From: Cognatishimia sp. MH4019
GTDB taxonomy: Bacteria; Pseudomonadota; Alphaproteobacteria; Rhodobacterales; Rhodobacteraceae
Assembly: GCF_020177595.1 (NCBI RefSeq)
Contig: NZ_JAHTBL010000008.1
Location: 121,043-185,042 of the forward strand
Reading direction: 5' to 3'
DNA: 64,000 bases
The notes beneath the pieces are model-generated. The model had not been told where the DNA came from. It saw only the letters and a list, made by a program, of their open reading frames with translations, and did no database searches. This document shows, piece by piece, positions 7,931 to 15,147 of this stretch; the stretch's first letter is position 1, and every line of letters starts with the position of its first letter. The position numbers and the translations under genes were made by a program.

Positions 7931-9406
7931 TCAGACAGACATGCACATGTATTTCATCTCAAGGAATTCCTCGATCCCGTGATGGCTGCCCTCGCGCCCC
8001 AGACCGGATTGCTTGACCCCGCCAAAAGGCGCGGCCTCGGTCGAGATGATGCCGGTGTTGATGCCCACGATGCCATATTCCAGCGCCTCGGCCACTTTGT
8101 AGACCCGGCTCAGATCGTTGGCATAGAAATACGCGGCCAAGCCGAAGATTGTGTCATTGGCCATTTCGATCACGTCGTCTTCCGTCTCGAATTTGAAGAG
8201 CGGCGCCATAGGGCCAAAAGTCTCTTCCTGGCTGACCTTCATGTCCTGTGTGACGCCCGTCAGGATGGTCGGCTCGAAGAACTTGCCGCCCAGCTCATGG
8301 GGCGCACCGCCCGTCAAAATCTCTGCGCCTTTGCCGGTCGCGTCCGCAATATGATCCTTCACCTTTTCGACCGCCGGGTCGGAAATCAGCGGCCCCAGAT
8401 CGGCCCCGTCAAAGCCGTCCCCAACACTCATCTTGCCGACAGCCTCGGCAAATTTTGCCGCGAAATCATTATAGACCCCAGCCTGCACATAGATGCGGTT
8501 CGCGCAGACACAGGTCTGGCCATTGTTGCGGAACTTGCAGGCGATGGCCCCTTCAACAGCGGCGTAAAGATCGGCGTCATCAAAGACGATAAATGGCGCA
8601 TTACCGCCCAGCTCCATGCTGCATTTCATCACCTGATCGGCAGCCTGTTTCAGCAGGATACGCCCCACGGCGGTGGAGCCGGTGAAGGTCAGTTTGCGCA
8701 CCGCCTCGTTCTCGCAGAACTCCTTGCCCATGGCCGAAGAATCCGAACCGGTCACCACTGAAAACACGCCTTTCGGGATGCCCGCCCGTTCTGCCAAAAC
8801 GGCGATGGCCAGCGCGGACAAAGGCGTCAACTCCGCCGGGCGCGCCACGAAACTGCACCCCGCCGCCAAGGCAGGCGCGGCCTTGCGGGTAATCATCGCA
8901 TTGGGGAAGTTCCACGGCGTGATAGAGCCGACAACGCCGATGGGTTGCTTGATCACGGTGATGCGCTTGTCGGGCTGATGGCCGGGGATCGTCTCGCCGT
9001 AAACGCGCTTGGCCTGCTCGGCGAAGAACTCCACGAAGGAGGCACCATAGCCGATCTCGCCCTTGGCCTCGGCCAGCGGTTTGCCCATCTCGGCTGTCAG
9101 GATCGTTGCCAGATCGTCCTGATGCTCCATCATCAGATTGAACCAGGTGCGCAGGATATTGGCGCGGTCCTTTGCTGTTTTCGCCGCCCAATCCTTCTGA
9201 GCGATTCGCGCTGCCTCAATGGCGCGCGCCACTTCCGTTCGGCCCAGATCGGCGACCTGCGCGATCACATCACCGCGCGCCGGGTTCACCACATCGAAAG
9301 TCTCTCCGCTATCGGCAGAAATCCAATCGCCTCCGACATAGGCTTTGCTCTGCAAAAGCTCCGGGTCGTTCAGCATCGCACGCAGATCGGTGGTTTGGTC
9401 CAGCAT
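7931..9406 (-). CDS. GabD-like (succinate-)semialdehyde dehydrogenase
   Basis: 491 aa NAD(P)-dependent aldehyde dehydrogenase of the GabD type. Seen: the oxyanion Asn in TPWNFPNA, catalytic Glu in MELGGNAPF, and catalytic Cys in NNGQTCVCANR. The cofactor-contact Lys usual in the KPA motif is Arg here (ARPAELTP, R189). GGGAGAG precedes the ATG. It is 110 bp upstream of xsc on the same strand. The closest family name is succinate-semialdehyde dehydrogenase, but sulfolactaldehyde dehydrogenases of sulfoquinovose degraders belong to the same family, so a sulfonated aldehyde is a real alternative given the neighbours. Confidence 0.88.
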   Translation of the reverse strand: MLDQTTDLRAMLNDPELLQSKAYVGGDWISADSGETFDVVNPARGDVIAQVADLGRTEVARAIEAARIAQKDWAAKTAKDRANILRTWFNLMMEHQDDLATILTAEMGKPLAEAKGEIGYGASFVEFFAEQAKRVYGETIPGHQPDKRITVIKQPIGVVGSITPWNFPNAMITRKAAPALAAGCSFVARPAELTPLSALAIAVLAERAGIPKGVFSVVTGSDSSAMGKEFCENEAVRKLTFTGSTAVGRILLKQAADQVMKCSMELGGNAPFIVFDDADLYAAVEGAIACKFRNNGQTCVCANRIYVQAGVYNDFAAKFAEAVGKMSVGDGFDGADLGPLISDPAVEKVKDHIADATGKGAEILTGGAPHELGGKFFEPTILTGVTQDMKVSQEETFGPMAPLFKFETEDDVIEMANDTIFGLAAYFYANDLSRVYKVAEALEYGIVGINTGIISTEAAPFGGVKQSGLGREGSHHGIEEFLEMKYMCMSV

Positions 9407-9461
9407 TGGTCTCTCCCTTAATCATTGGGTCATAGATGGCATGTCGCGCAGGATTGGCAAC

Positions 9462-10436
9462 TCACTCGGGCAACTGGGACCAACACGGCAAAGGGTCATT
9501 TGGTTGCGGTTTCGCTGCGAAAACCCCCCGTGCGATGGCCCGGGCCAAGGTGGTGGCTGCCGCGTGACAAAGCGTCAGAAGGGTCGTGTCATCCGTCTGT
9601 CCCTCCGTGGTGGAGGCCGCAAAAACGAGATCCCCGTCGAAAGGCGTATGCGACGGAACCAGCGCGCGAGCCATGCCATCATGGGCCGCGGTGGCAAGGC
9701 GGGTGCATTGCGCTTGGGTCAATGGGGCGTCGGTGGCGACGATCGCGATGGTGGTGTTGTGCTGGCTGAGCTTGGTGTCGGGCATGGTCTTCGGGAAGGT
9801 GGTTGCGGGGGGCAGGCCGCCGAATTCGGAGGCTTGCTCAAAGGGTGTGGCCCAGAAGGATTTGGTCTGCCCAATGGTGGCTGAGCCTAGGGCATTGACG
9901 GCGACCAGGGCGCCGACTGAGTGGCCTTCTTGGACGGTTGAGGCAGACCCGAGACCGCCCATCGTGGTGGCGGTGGTGGCTCCGAAACCCGCGCCATGGG
10001 TGCCAATCTCGAAGTTGTCGGAGGCCGCGTTGAGGGCGTCTATGCCGAGTTGCCCATAGGGGTTTTCCGTCCAGCTTTTATCGCCCCCGTTAAGCAGATC
10101 AAAGAGGATCGCCGCAGGCACAATCGGCACCCGCTGCCCGCCCACCTCAAAGCCCCGGTTTCGCGCGCGAAACGTATTTGCGACGCCGGAGGCGGCGTCG
10201 AGGCCAAGGGCGGAGCCACCAGAGAGCACCAATGCGTCGACCTTCTGGACCAGGCGGTCCGGGGCCAGCAGATCGGTTTCCCGCGTACCCGGAGCGCCGC
10301 CCATGATGTGGACGCCTGCGGTGAAGGGCTGATCTGCGGTCAGGACCGTGGTGCCGGTTTTGATGGCGGCATCATGGGCATTGCCGACACGCAGGCCGGG
10401 GACATCGGTGATCAGATTTCGGGCGCCGGGTTTCAT
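9462..10436 (-). CDS. P1-family (DmpA-like) peptidase
   Basis: 324 aa. It carries the hallmarks of the P1/DmpA fold: the N-terminal block ITDVPGLRVGNAHD, LVLSGGSALGLDAASGV, and a central VGALVAVNALGSA where these N-terminal-nucleophile hydrolases place the self-cleavage and nucleophile region. Family members are aminopeptidases or amidases acting on small peptides or amides. The gene is 55 bp upstream of the GabD-like gene in the same direction and may head that operon, but no functional link to sulfonates is evident. The creatinase gene is divergent. No good Shine-Dalgarno precedes the ATG. Confidence 0.85.
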   Translation of the reverse strand: MKPGARNLITDVPGLRVGNAHDAAIKTGTTVLTADQPFTAGVHIMGGAPGTRETDLLAPDRLVQKVDALVLSGGSALGLDAASGVANTFRARNRGFEVGGQRVPIVPAAILFDLLNGGDKSWTENPYGQLGIDALNAASDNFEIGTHGAGFGATTATTMGGLGSASTVQEGHSVGALVAVNALGSATIGQTKSFWATPFEQASEFGGLPPATTFPKTMPDTKLSQHNTTIAIVATDAPLTQAQCTRLATAAHDGMARALVPSHTPFDGDLVFAASTTEGQTDDTTLLTLCHAAATTLARAIARGVFAAKPQPNDPLPCWSQLPE

Positions 10437-10457
10437 GCTGGGAGGCTAGTCAGCGGA

Positions 10458-10470
10458 GCGCCTGCGGCGC
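10458..10470. repeat. GCGCC/GGCGC mini-hairpin in divergent gap
   Basis: GCGCC, loop TGC, GGCGC between the P1 peptidase and creatinase starts. The core GCCTGCGGCGC recurs at about 20680-20690 after the threonate-dehydrogenase-like gene, suggesting a small dispersed intergenic repeat. The function is unknown. Confidence 0.5.
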
Positions 10471-10585
10471 AAGACTTTACTTATTTGGCGCTTTGGGTCA
10501 GCGTTGCGCTGCAGGGGCGATGGCGTCGCCCGGTTTGCTGCTTTTTCCGTCCTGAACGCCGGGACCTCTTTGAACGGGGGTCGCT

Positions 10586-11788
10586 ATGAACCGTCCAGAA
10601 TTCTATCGATATCACAGTGGCCAGAAGGCCGCCCTGCCTTTTGAAGACGCCGAATATGAGGCGCGGCTGAAGGGGCTGCGCGCCACTATGGCAGAGGAAG
10701 GGGTGCAGGCGGCTGTGTTCACCTCGATGCACAATATCGCGTATTATTCGGGGTTTCTTTATTGCGCGTTCGGGCGGCCCTACGGGTTGGTTGTGACCGA
10801 GACGGAGTGCGTCACAGTCTCGGCGGGCATCGACGCAGGGCAGCCGTGGCGGCGGTGCTATGGGGACAACATCACCTATACCGATTGGCAGCGGAATAAC
10901 TTCTGGCGCGCGATCCGGTCGGTGACCGGGACCGGCGCGCATTGCGGCTATGAGGGCGATCATATGACGGTTTCGCAGCGCGACCTGTTTTGCGCGATGC
11001 TGGAGCCGTCGGACGTGACCGATCTGGCCCCGGCGACGATGCGGCAGCGGATGCACAAGTCCGCGGCCGAGATTGACCTGATCCGCGCAGGCGCGGCTGT
11101 GGCGGATGTGGGCGGCTATGCGATCCGCGATGCGATCAAGGAAGGCGTGCGAGAGATTGATGTCGCGATGGCTGGGCGCGACGCGATGGAGGTGGAGATT
11201 GCCAAGCGGTTTCCCGATGCGGAGTACCGCGATACCTGGGTTTGGTTTCAGTCGGGGATCAACACGGATGGCGCGCATAATCCGGTCACGGGGAGGGTGC
11301 TGCAACGGGGCGATATCCTGAGCCTGAACACATTTCCGATGATCTCGGGCTACTACACCGCGCTGGAGCGGACGCTGTTTGTGGGCGAGGTCGATGACGC
11401 CTCGCGCGCGATCTGGGAGGCGAATGTGGGGGCGCATGAGTTGGGGATTTCGCTGCTGAAACCCGGTGCGTCTTGTGCGGAGGTGACCGCGGGGGTGAAC
11501 GCGTTTTTTGAAGAGCGCGATTTGTTGCAGTATCGGACCTTTGGCTATGGGCATTCCTTCGGGGTGCTGAGCCATTATTACGGGCGTGAGGCGGGGCTGG
11601 AGCTGCGTGAGGATATCGACACGGTGCTGGAGCCGGGGATGGTGATCTCGATGGAGCCGATGCTGACGATTGCGGATGGGCAACCCGGCGCGGGGGGCTA
11701 CCGCGAGCATGATATTATTGTCATCACCGAGGACGGGGCAGAGGATATCACGGGCTATCCGTATGGGCCTAATTTCAACGTTGTTTGA
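10586..11788 (+). CDS. Creatinase (creatine amidinohydrolase)
   Basis: 400 aa, pita-bread (M24) fold without metalloprotease function; creatinase hydrolyses creatine to sarcosine and urea. The sequence tracks Pseudomonas creatinase closely as I recall it: TSMHNIAYYSGFLYCAFGRP, QSGINTDGAHNPVTGR with the catalytic His at 231, TFGYGHSFGVLSHYYGREAG, and EPGMVISMEPM. The length also matches (about 403 aa). This resemblance is much stronger than to Xaa-Pro peptidases of the same fold. It stands upstream of a Rieske oxygenase and a sarcosine/dimethylglycine-dehydrogenase-type enzyme, which could process the sarcosine. Confidence 0.92.
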   Translation: MNRPEFYRYHSGQKAALPFEDAEYEARLKGLRATMAEEGVQAAVFTSMHNIAYYSGFLYCAFGRPYGLVVTETECVTVSAGIDAGQPWRRCYGDNITYTDWQRNNFWRAIRSVTGTGAHCGYEGDHMTVSQRDLFCAMLEPSDVTDLAPATMRQRMHKSAAEIDLIRAGAAVADVGGYAIRDAIKEGVREIDVAMAGRDAMEVEIAKRFPDAEYRDTWVWFQSGINTDGAHNPVTGRVLQRGDILSLNTFPMISGYYTALERTLFVGEVDDASRAIWEANVGAHELGISLLKPGASCAEVTAGVNAFFEERDLLQYRTFGYGHSFGVLSHYYGREAGLELREDIDTVLEPGMVISMEPMLTIADGQPGAGGYREHDIIVITEDGAEDITGYPYGPNFNVV

Positions 11789-11814
11789 GTATTTTCGCAT
11801 AAAAGAAGCAGGGG
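11787..11814 (+). repeat. Post-stop GAGTATTT...GAAG...GGGG element (copy 1)
   Basis: The sequence starting GAGTATTTTCGCATAAAAGA overlaps the creatinase stop and ends in GCAGGGG. A related sequence (GAGTATTTCAGCAAAGGTGA, then AGGGGGG) follows the stop-proximal region at 20692-20718. Both lie at 3' ends of genes, so they may be a dispersed 3'-end element. This is based on the two copies only. Confidence 0.4.
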
Positions 11815-11815
11815 C

Positions 11816-11831
11816 GTTTCGCATGCGAAAC
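11816..11831. promoter_or_regulatory. Perfect 16-bp palindrome GTTTCGCATGCGAAAC
   Basis: Fully self-complementary sequence in the 174-bp gap between creatinase and the DUF2161 gene. Perfect palindromes of this length without a T-tract are more often protein-binding sites than terminators. No regulator can be named. Confidence 0.45.
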
Positions 11832-11920
11832 CGGGTTTGCGGGACGCTTTCGTTGATAACATTGGGTTTTTGTTTTCGGGAGTTAACATAATAAGGGTTA
11901 ACACTGGAACGCACTGTTAT

Positions 11921-11935
11921 TTAAGGGTATTTTAA
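11921..11935 (+). promoter_or_regulatory. CtrA-type box TTAA-N7-TTAA
   Basis: TTAA at 11921-11924 and TTAA at 11932-11935 are separated by exactly 7 bp (GGGTATT), the spacing of the alphaproteobacterial CtrA recognition site. It ends 27 bp before the DUF2161 ATG. Two further TTAAC elements lie just upstream (11882-11887 and 11897-11902, both GTTAAC). The match is seen; binding is inferred. Confidence 0.45.
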
Positions 11936-11962
11936 GCGATTTTCCTGCGTTAAGGTGCGGGT

Positions 11963-12652
11963 ATGGCGAAACCCGTGATCCGTGAGACTGAGCTTTATGA
12001 ACCTGTGAAAGCGCTGCTGGAAGGGCAGGGCTATGTCGTGAAAGGCGAGGTCGGGGCTGCGGATATTGTGGCGGTGCGGGACGGCGATGACCCGGTGATT
12101 GTGGAGCTGAAAACGGGGTTTTCGCTGGCGCTTTATCATCAGGGCATTGCCCGGCAGACGCTGTCGGATGACGTCTATCTGGCGGTGCCGCGCGGCAAGG
12201 GGCGGGCGTTCAAGGCGTCGTTGAAGAACAACAAGCTGCTCTGTCGGCGGTTGGGGTTGGGGCTGATTACGGTGCGGTTGAAGGACGGGTATACGGAGGT
12301 GCATCTGGACCCCGCGCCTTATGTGCCGCGGCAGTCGAAACAGCGCAAAGGGCGGTTATTGCGCGAGTTTTCACGGCTGGCAGGCGATCCGAACACCGGT
12401 GGGCAGATGCGTGTGGGGATTGTCACGGCCTATCGGCATGATGCGCTGCGCTGCGTGGGTGCCTTGCGGCAGGGGCCGTTGAAGGCCAGCGCTGTGGCTG
12501 AGGCCTCGGGGGTGGAGGTGGCGCGGCGTGTAATGTCGGACAATCACTATGGCTGGTTCGAGCGGGTGGAGCGCGGGATTTATGCGCTGTCGCCCATGGG
12601 CGAGGCGGCGGTGGAGGAATATGCAGCGGTGCTGGCGGAGATTGGCGCGTAA
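11963..12652 (+). CDS. DUF2161-family PD-(D/E)XK nuclease-fold protein
   Basis: 229 aa. The N-terminal part looks like a restriction-endonuclease-like fold: E in the first helix (RETELYEPVKALLEGQGY), then AADIVAVRDGDDPVIVELKTG with the D...ExK arrangement. The second half has a winged-helix look (LKASAVAEASGVEVARRVMS and GIYALSPMGEAAV). It matches what databases call DUF2161 putative PD-(D/E)XK phosphodiesterase, common in Rhodobacteraceae. The biological role is unknown. A CtrA-like box lies directly upstream, and the gene is separate from the catabolic genes around it. Confidence 0.8.
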   Translation: MAKPVIRETELYEPVKALLEGQGYVVKGEVGAADIVAVRDGDDPVIVELKTGFSLALYHQGIARQTLSDDVYLAVPRGKGRAFKASLKNNKLLCRRLGLGLITVRLKDGYTEVHLDPAPYVPRQSKQRKGRLLREFSRLAGDPNTGGQMRVGIVTAYRHDALRCVGALRQGPLKASAVAEASGVEVARRVMSDNHYGWFERVERGIYALSPMGEAAVEEYAAVLAEIGA

Positions 12653-12715
12653 TTTGCTGGATTTTGCACAGTCGGGCTTTCATAATCGACTGAGTTAAAT
12701 TCAAGCGAGGCGGCT

Positions 12716-13597
12716 ATGGCGCGGGCGTTTTATGATCTTCCCCCGATGACGACGCTGGTCGCGTTTGAAGCGGCGGCGCGCCATGGGAGCTTCAAGACGG
12801 CGGCGGCGGAGTTGAACGTGACGCCGGGTGCTGTGAGCCACCAGATCAAGGCATTGGAAGGCGAGTTGGGCGTCGCGCTGTTTGAGCGGGTGCATCGCGG
12901 GGTGATCCTGACAGAGGACGGGCAGGACCTGTTCACCAGTGTGCAGGGCGCGTTTTCGGCGATGTCGCGGAGCCTTTCGCAGATCAAGCGGGCGGATACA
13001 GAGCGGGCGATTACCGTGGCGGCGACGACGGCTGTTTCGGCGCTTTGGTTGACGCCGCGGATCACGGCATTTTGGCGCGAGAGGCCGGATATCAGAGTTA
13101 ACCAAGTGGTGTCGGATACGCGGGTTGAAGGCAGCGGCTGGGACCTGATCATCGAGTATGGCTTAGCAAAAGGGCGCGCGGGAGAGAGCCGCGAATTGTT
13201 TACGGATGTGTTGGTGCCGGTGGCATCGCCAGAGTTTGCGGCAAACCGTCCGGTGCCGGAATTGGCGGCGCTGGCGGCGATGCCGCTTATTCATTTGACG
13301 GCGCAGAATCAGGATTGGACGACGTGGAAACGGTGGTTCGCGGGGCTGGGGTATGAGGGGTCTTTGGCGCGCGGGACCAAAGTGAACAACTATATGATTG
13401 CATTGCAGGCGGCCTGCGATGGGGTGGGGGTGGTGCTGGGGTGGAAGCGGTTGGTGGCGCCGATGTTGGAGGATGGGTCGCTCGTTGCGTTTGGAGGCTA
13501 CGCGCTGCCCGCGCCGAGCAGCTTCTACATCTCGCGCGGCGCGAAGGCGGAGGCGCGGGGGAGCGTGGATTTGCTGGAGCAGTGGCTTTTGAAGTGA
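12716..13597 (+). CDS. LysR-family regulator (GcvA-like)
   Basis: 293 aa. The N-terminal winged HTH reads LPPMTTLVAFEAAARHGSFK, then AAAELNVTPGAVSHQIKALE, the GcvA subgroup pattern. The effector-binding domain runs from about residue 92 to the end. A GAGG Shine-Dalgarno precedes the ATG. It lies 88 bp before the Rieske gene and on the same strand, an unusual arrangement for LysR, so it could either be read through into the demethylase genes or regulate from its own promoter. Control of the N-methyl-compound genes is inferred from position. Confidence 0.88.
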   Translation: MARAFYDLPPMTTLVAFEAAARHGSFKTAAAELNVTPGAVSHQIKALEGELGVALFERVHRGVILTEDGQDLFTSVQGAFSAMSRSLSQIKRADTERAITVAATTAVSALWLTPRITAFWRERPDIRVNQVVSDTRVEGSGWDLIIEYGLAKGRAGESRELFTDVLVPVASPEFAANRPVPELAALAAMPLIHLTAQNQDWTTWKRWFAGLGYEGSLARGTKVNNYMIALQAACDGVGVVLGWKRLVAPMLEDGSLVAFGGYALPAPSSFYISRGAKAEARGSVDLLEQWLLK

Positions 13598-13685
13598 AAT
13601 GAACTCATCTTAAGGCGAAATTTTCACGGATTGAGTGAGCGGCCTTTGAGGCGCAGGATTTCGCGATCGATCAGGAGGGCTCGCG

Positions 13686-14837
13686 ATGAATGTGCAAACG
13701 GATTTGGGCGCGGTGATGACGTCAGTGGCGCAGGCCAAAGGCTTGCCGAATGCGCATTACGTGTCGCCCGAGGTGTTCGAGGAAGAAAAGCAGGCGGTGC
13801 TGTTTGACCAGTGGGCGGGCGTGGGCTTTGGCAAAGATGTGCCGGAGATTGGCGATGCAAGACCGGTGGATTTTCTGGGGATGCCGCTGCTGATCGTGCG
13901 AGATCGCGCGGGCGAGGTGAGCGTCTTTCAGAACACCTGTCGGCATCGCGGGATGATTTTGGTGGACCAGCCCAAGAAGATCGAAGGGGCGATCCGCTGT
14001 CCCTATCATTCTTGGTGCTATTCGCTGAAAGGGGAGCTGAAATCGACGCCCCATGTGGGCGGGCCGGGGCGCAATACCCATGAAGATATCAAGCGTGATG
14101 AGTTGGGGCTGATCCGGGTGCCGTCTTACGTGTGGCATGACGTGATTTATGTGAATGTGAACGGGAATGCGGCGCCGTTTGAGGAGGTGCATGCAGACCT
14201 GATCGCGCGCTGGGCGGAATTTGACGTGCCGATGGTGCATGGCGGTGAAAGCTCGTCGTTCAAGCTGGAGGTGGCGACGAACTGGAAGCTGGCGGTCGAG
14301 AATTACTGCGAGAGCTATCATTTGCCGTGGGTGCATCCGGGTTTGAACAGCTACTCGCGGTTGGAAGATCATTATAATATTGAAAAGGCTGGAGAATTTT
14401 CAGGGCAGGGGACGTTGGTCTATAAGCAATTGCAAGGCGAAGGTGGCGCGACTTTCCCCGATTTTGGCGACCATTCAGAGCAGTGGGAGGAGGGCGCGGA
14501 GTATATCGCTGTGTATCCGAACGTGCTGCTGGGCGTGCATCGGGACCACTATTTCGCGATCGTTCTGGAGCCGAAAGGTTTGGACCGGACGGTGGAGCAT
14601 GTGGAGCTTTACTACACCGAAGACGGCGCGCGGTCGCAGGCGTTCGCGGGTTTGCGGGCTGAGAATGCGAGCCTTTGGAAGACGGTATTTTCCGAGGATG
14701 TGTTCGTCGTCGAAGGCATGCAGAAGGGGCGGCATGGGGCTTTGTTTGATGGAGGCAAGTTCTCGCCGGAGATGGATGGGCCGACGCATAACTTTCACCA
14801 TTGGGTGGCCAGCAATGTGGATGCGGCGCGGCGGTGA
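13686..14837 (+). CDS. Rieske non-haem iron oxygenase (N-demethylase type)
   Basis: 383 aa alpha subunit. The Rieske [2Fe-2S] motif is complete (CRHRGM, then 17 residues from the first His region to CPYHSW), and the mononuclear iron site reads ENYCESYHLPWVH with the H-x4-H pair. This architecture serves glycine-betaine, stachydrine, carnitine and choline-type oxygenases as well as aromatic-ring dioxygenases. The neighbouring creatinase and sarcosine/dimethylglycine-dehydrogenase-type genes favour an N-methyl substrate such as glycine betaine. The ferredoxin-reductase partner is absent from the window. GTGA overlap with the next small gene. Confidence 0.88.
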   Translation: MNVQTDLGAVMTSVAQAKGLPNAHYVSPEVFEEEKQAVLFDQWAGVGFGKDVPEIGDARPVDFLGMPLLIVRDRAGEVSVFQNTCRHRGMILVDQPKKIEGAIRCPYHSWCYSLKGELKSTPHVGGPGRNTHEDIKRDELGLIRVPSYVWHDVIYVNVNGNAAPFEEVHADLIARWAEFDVPMVHGGESSSFKLEVATNWKLAVENYCESYHLPWVHPGLNSYSRLEDHYNIEKAGEFSGQGTLVYKQLQGEGGATFPDFGDHSEQWEEGAEYIAVYPNVLLGVHRDHYFAIVLEPKGLDRTVEHVELYYTEDGARSQAFAGLRAENASLWKTVFSEDVFVVEGMQKGRHGALFDGGKFSPEMDGPTHNFHHWVASNVDAARR

Positions 14838-15064
14838 GCGCGCTGGATGAGGCGTTGATTGCGGCGCATGCGGCGGGCGACGCGGGCGCGCTGATTGCGC
14901 TTTATACGCATGCGGCGGATCAGGCCGGTGATGTGGACGCGGCCTGTTTCTACCTGACACATGCGTATGTTTTTGCATTGGAAGCGGGTGCGCCTGAGGC
15001 TGTCGGCTTGCAGGCGCGGTTGGCCGATCATGGCCGCGAGCCGCGCGCGCCGGTTTGCGACTGA
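14834..15064 (+). CDS. Small helical protein coupled to the Rieske gene
   Basis: 76 aa from GTG at 14834, which overlaps the Rieske stop as GTGA; this tight coupling decides the start. The sequence is all-helical and alanine-rich (SALDEALIAAHAAGDAGALI, then CFYLTHAYVFALEAG), resembling a short TPR-like helical pair, and ends in PRAPVCD. No catalytic motif is visible. Its translation depends on that of the oxygenase subunit, so it may be an assembly or accessory factor for the oxygenase or the following flavoprotein. The function is otherwise unknown. Confidence 0.65.
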   Translation: MSALDEALIAAHAAGDAGALIALYTHAADQAGDVDAACFYLTHAYVFALEAGAPEAVGLQARLADHGREPRAPVCD

Positions 15065-15147
15065 CAGGGGCCTGATTTGGCGCGAACGGGCAATTTTTGG
15101 CGGGCGAGCGGCGTAAATTGGGACCGCGCAGCAATGGAGAGACAGCG

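Noticed and set aside
10586..11788. Xaa-Pro aminopeptidase (M24 peptidase)
   Set aside because: The fold is shared, but the dinuclear metal ligands of the peptidases are replaced and the sequence follows creatinase through the catalytic His block.
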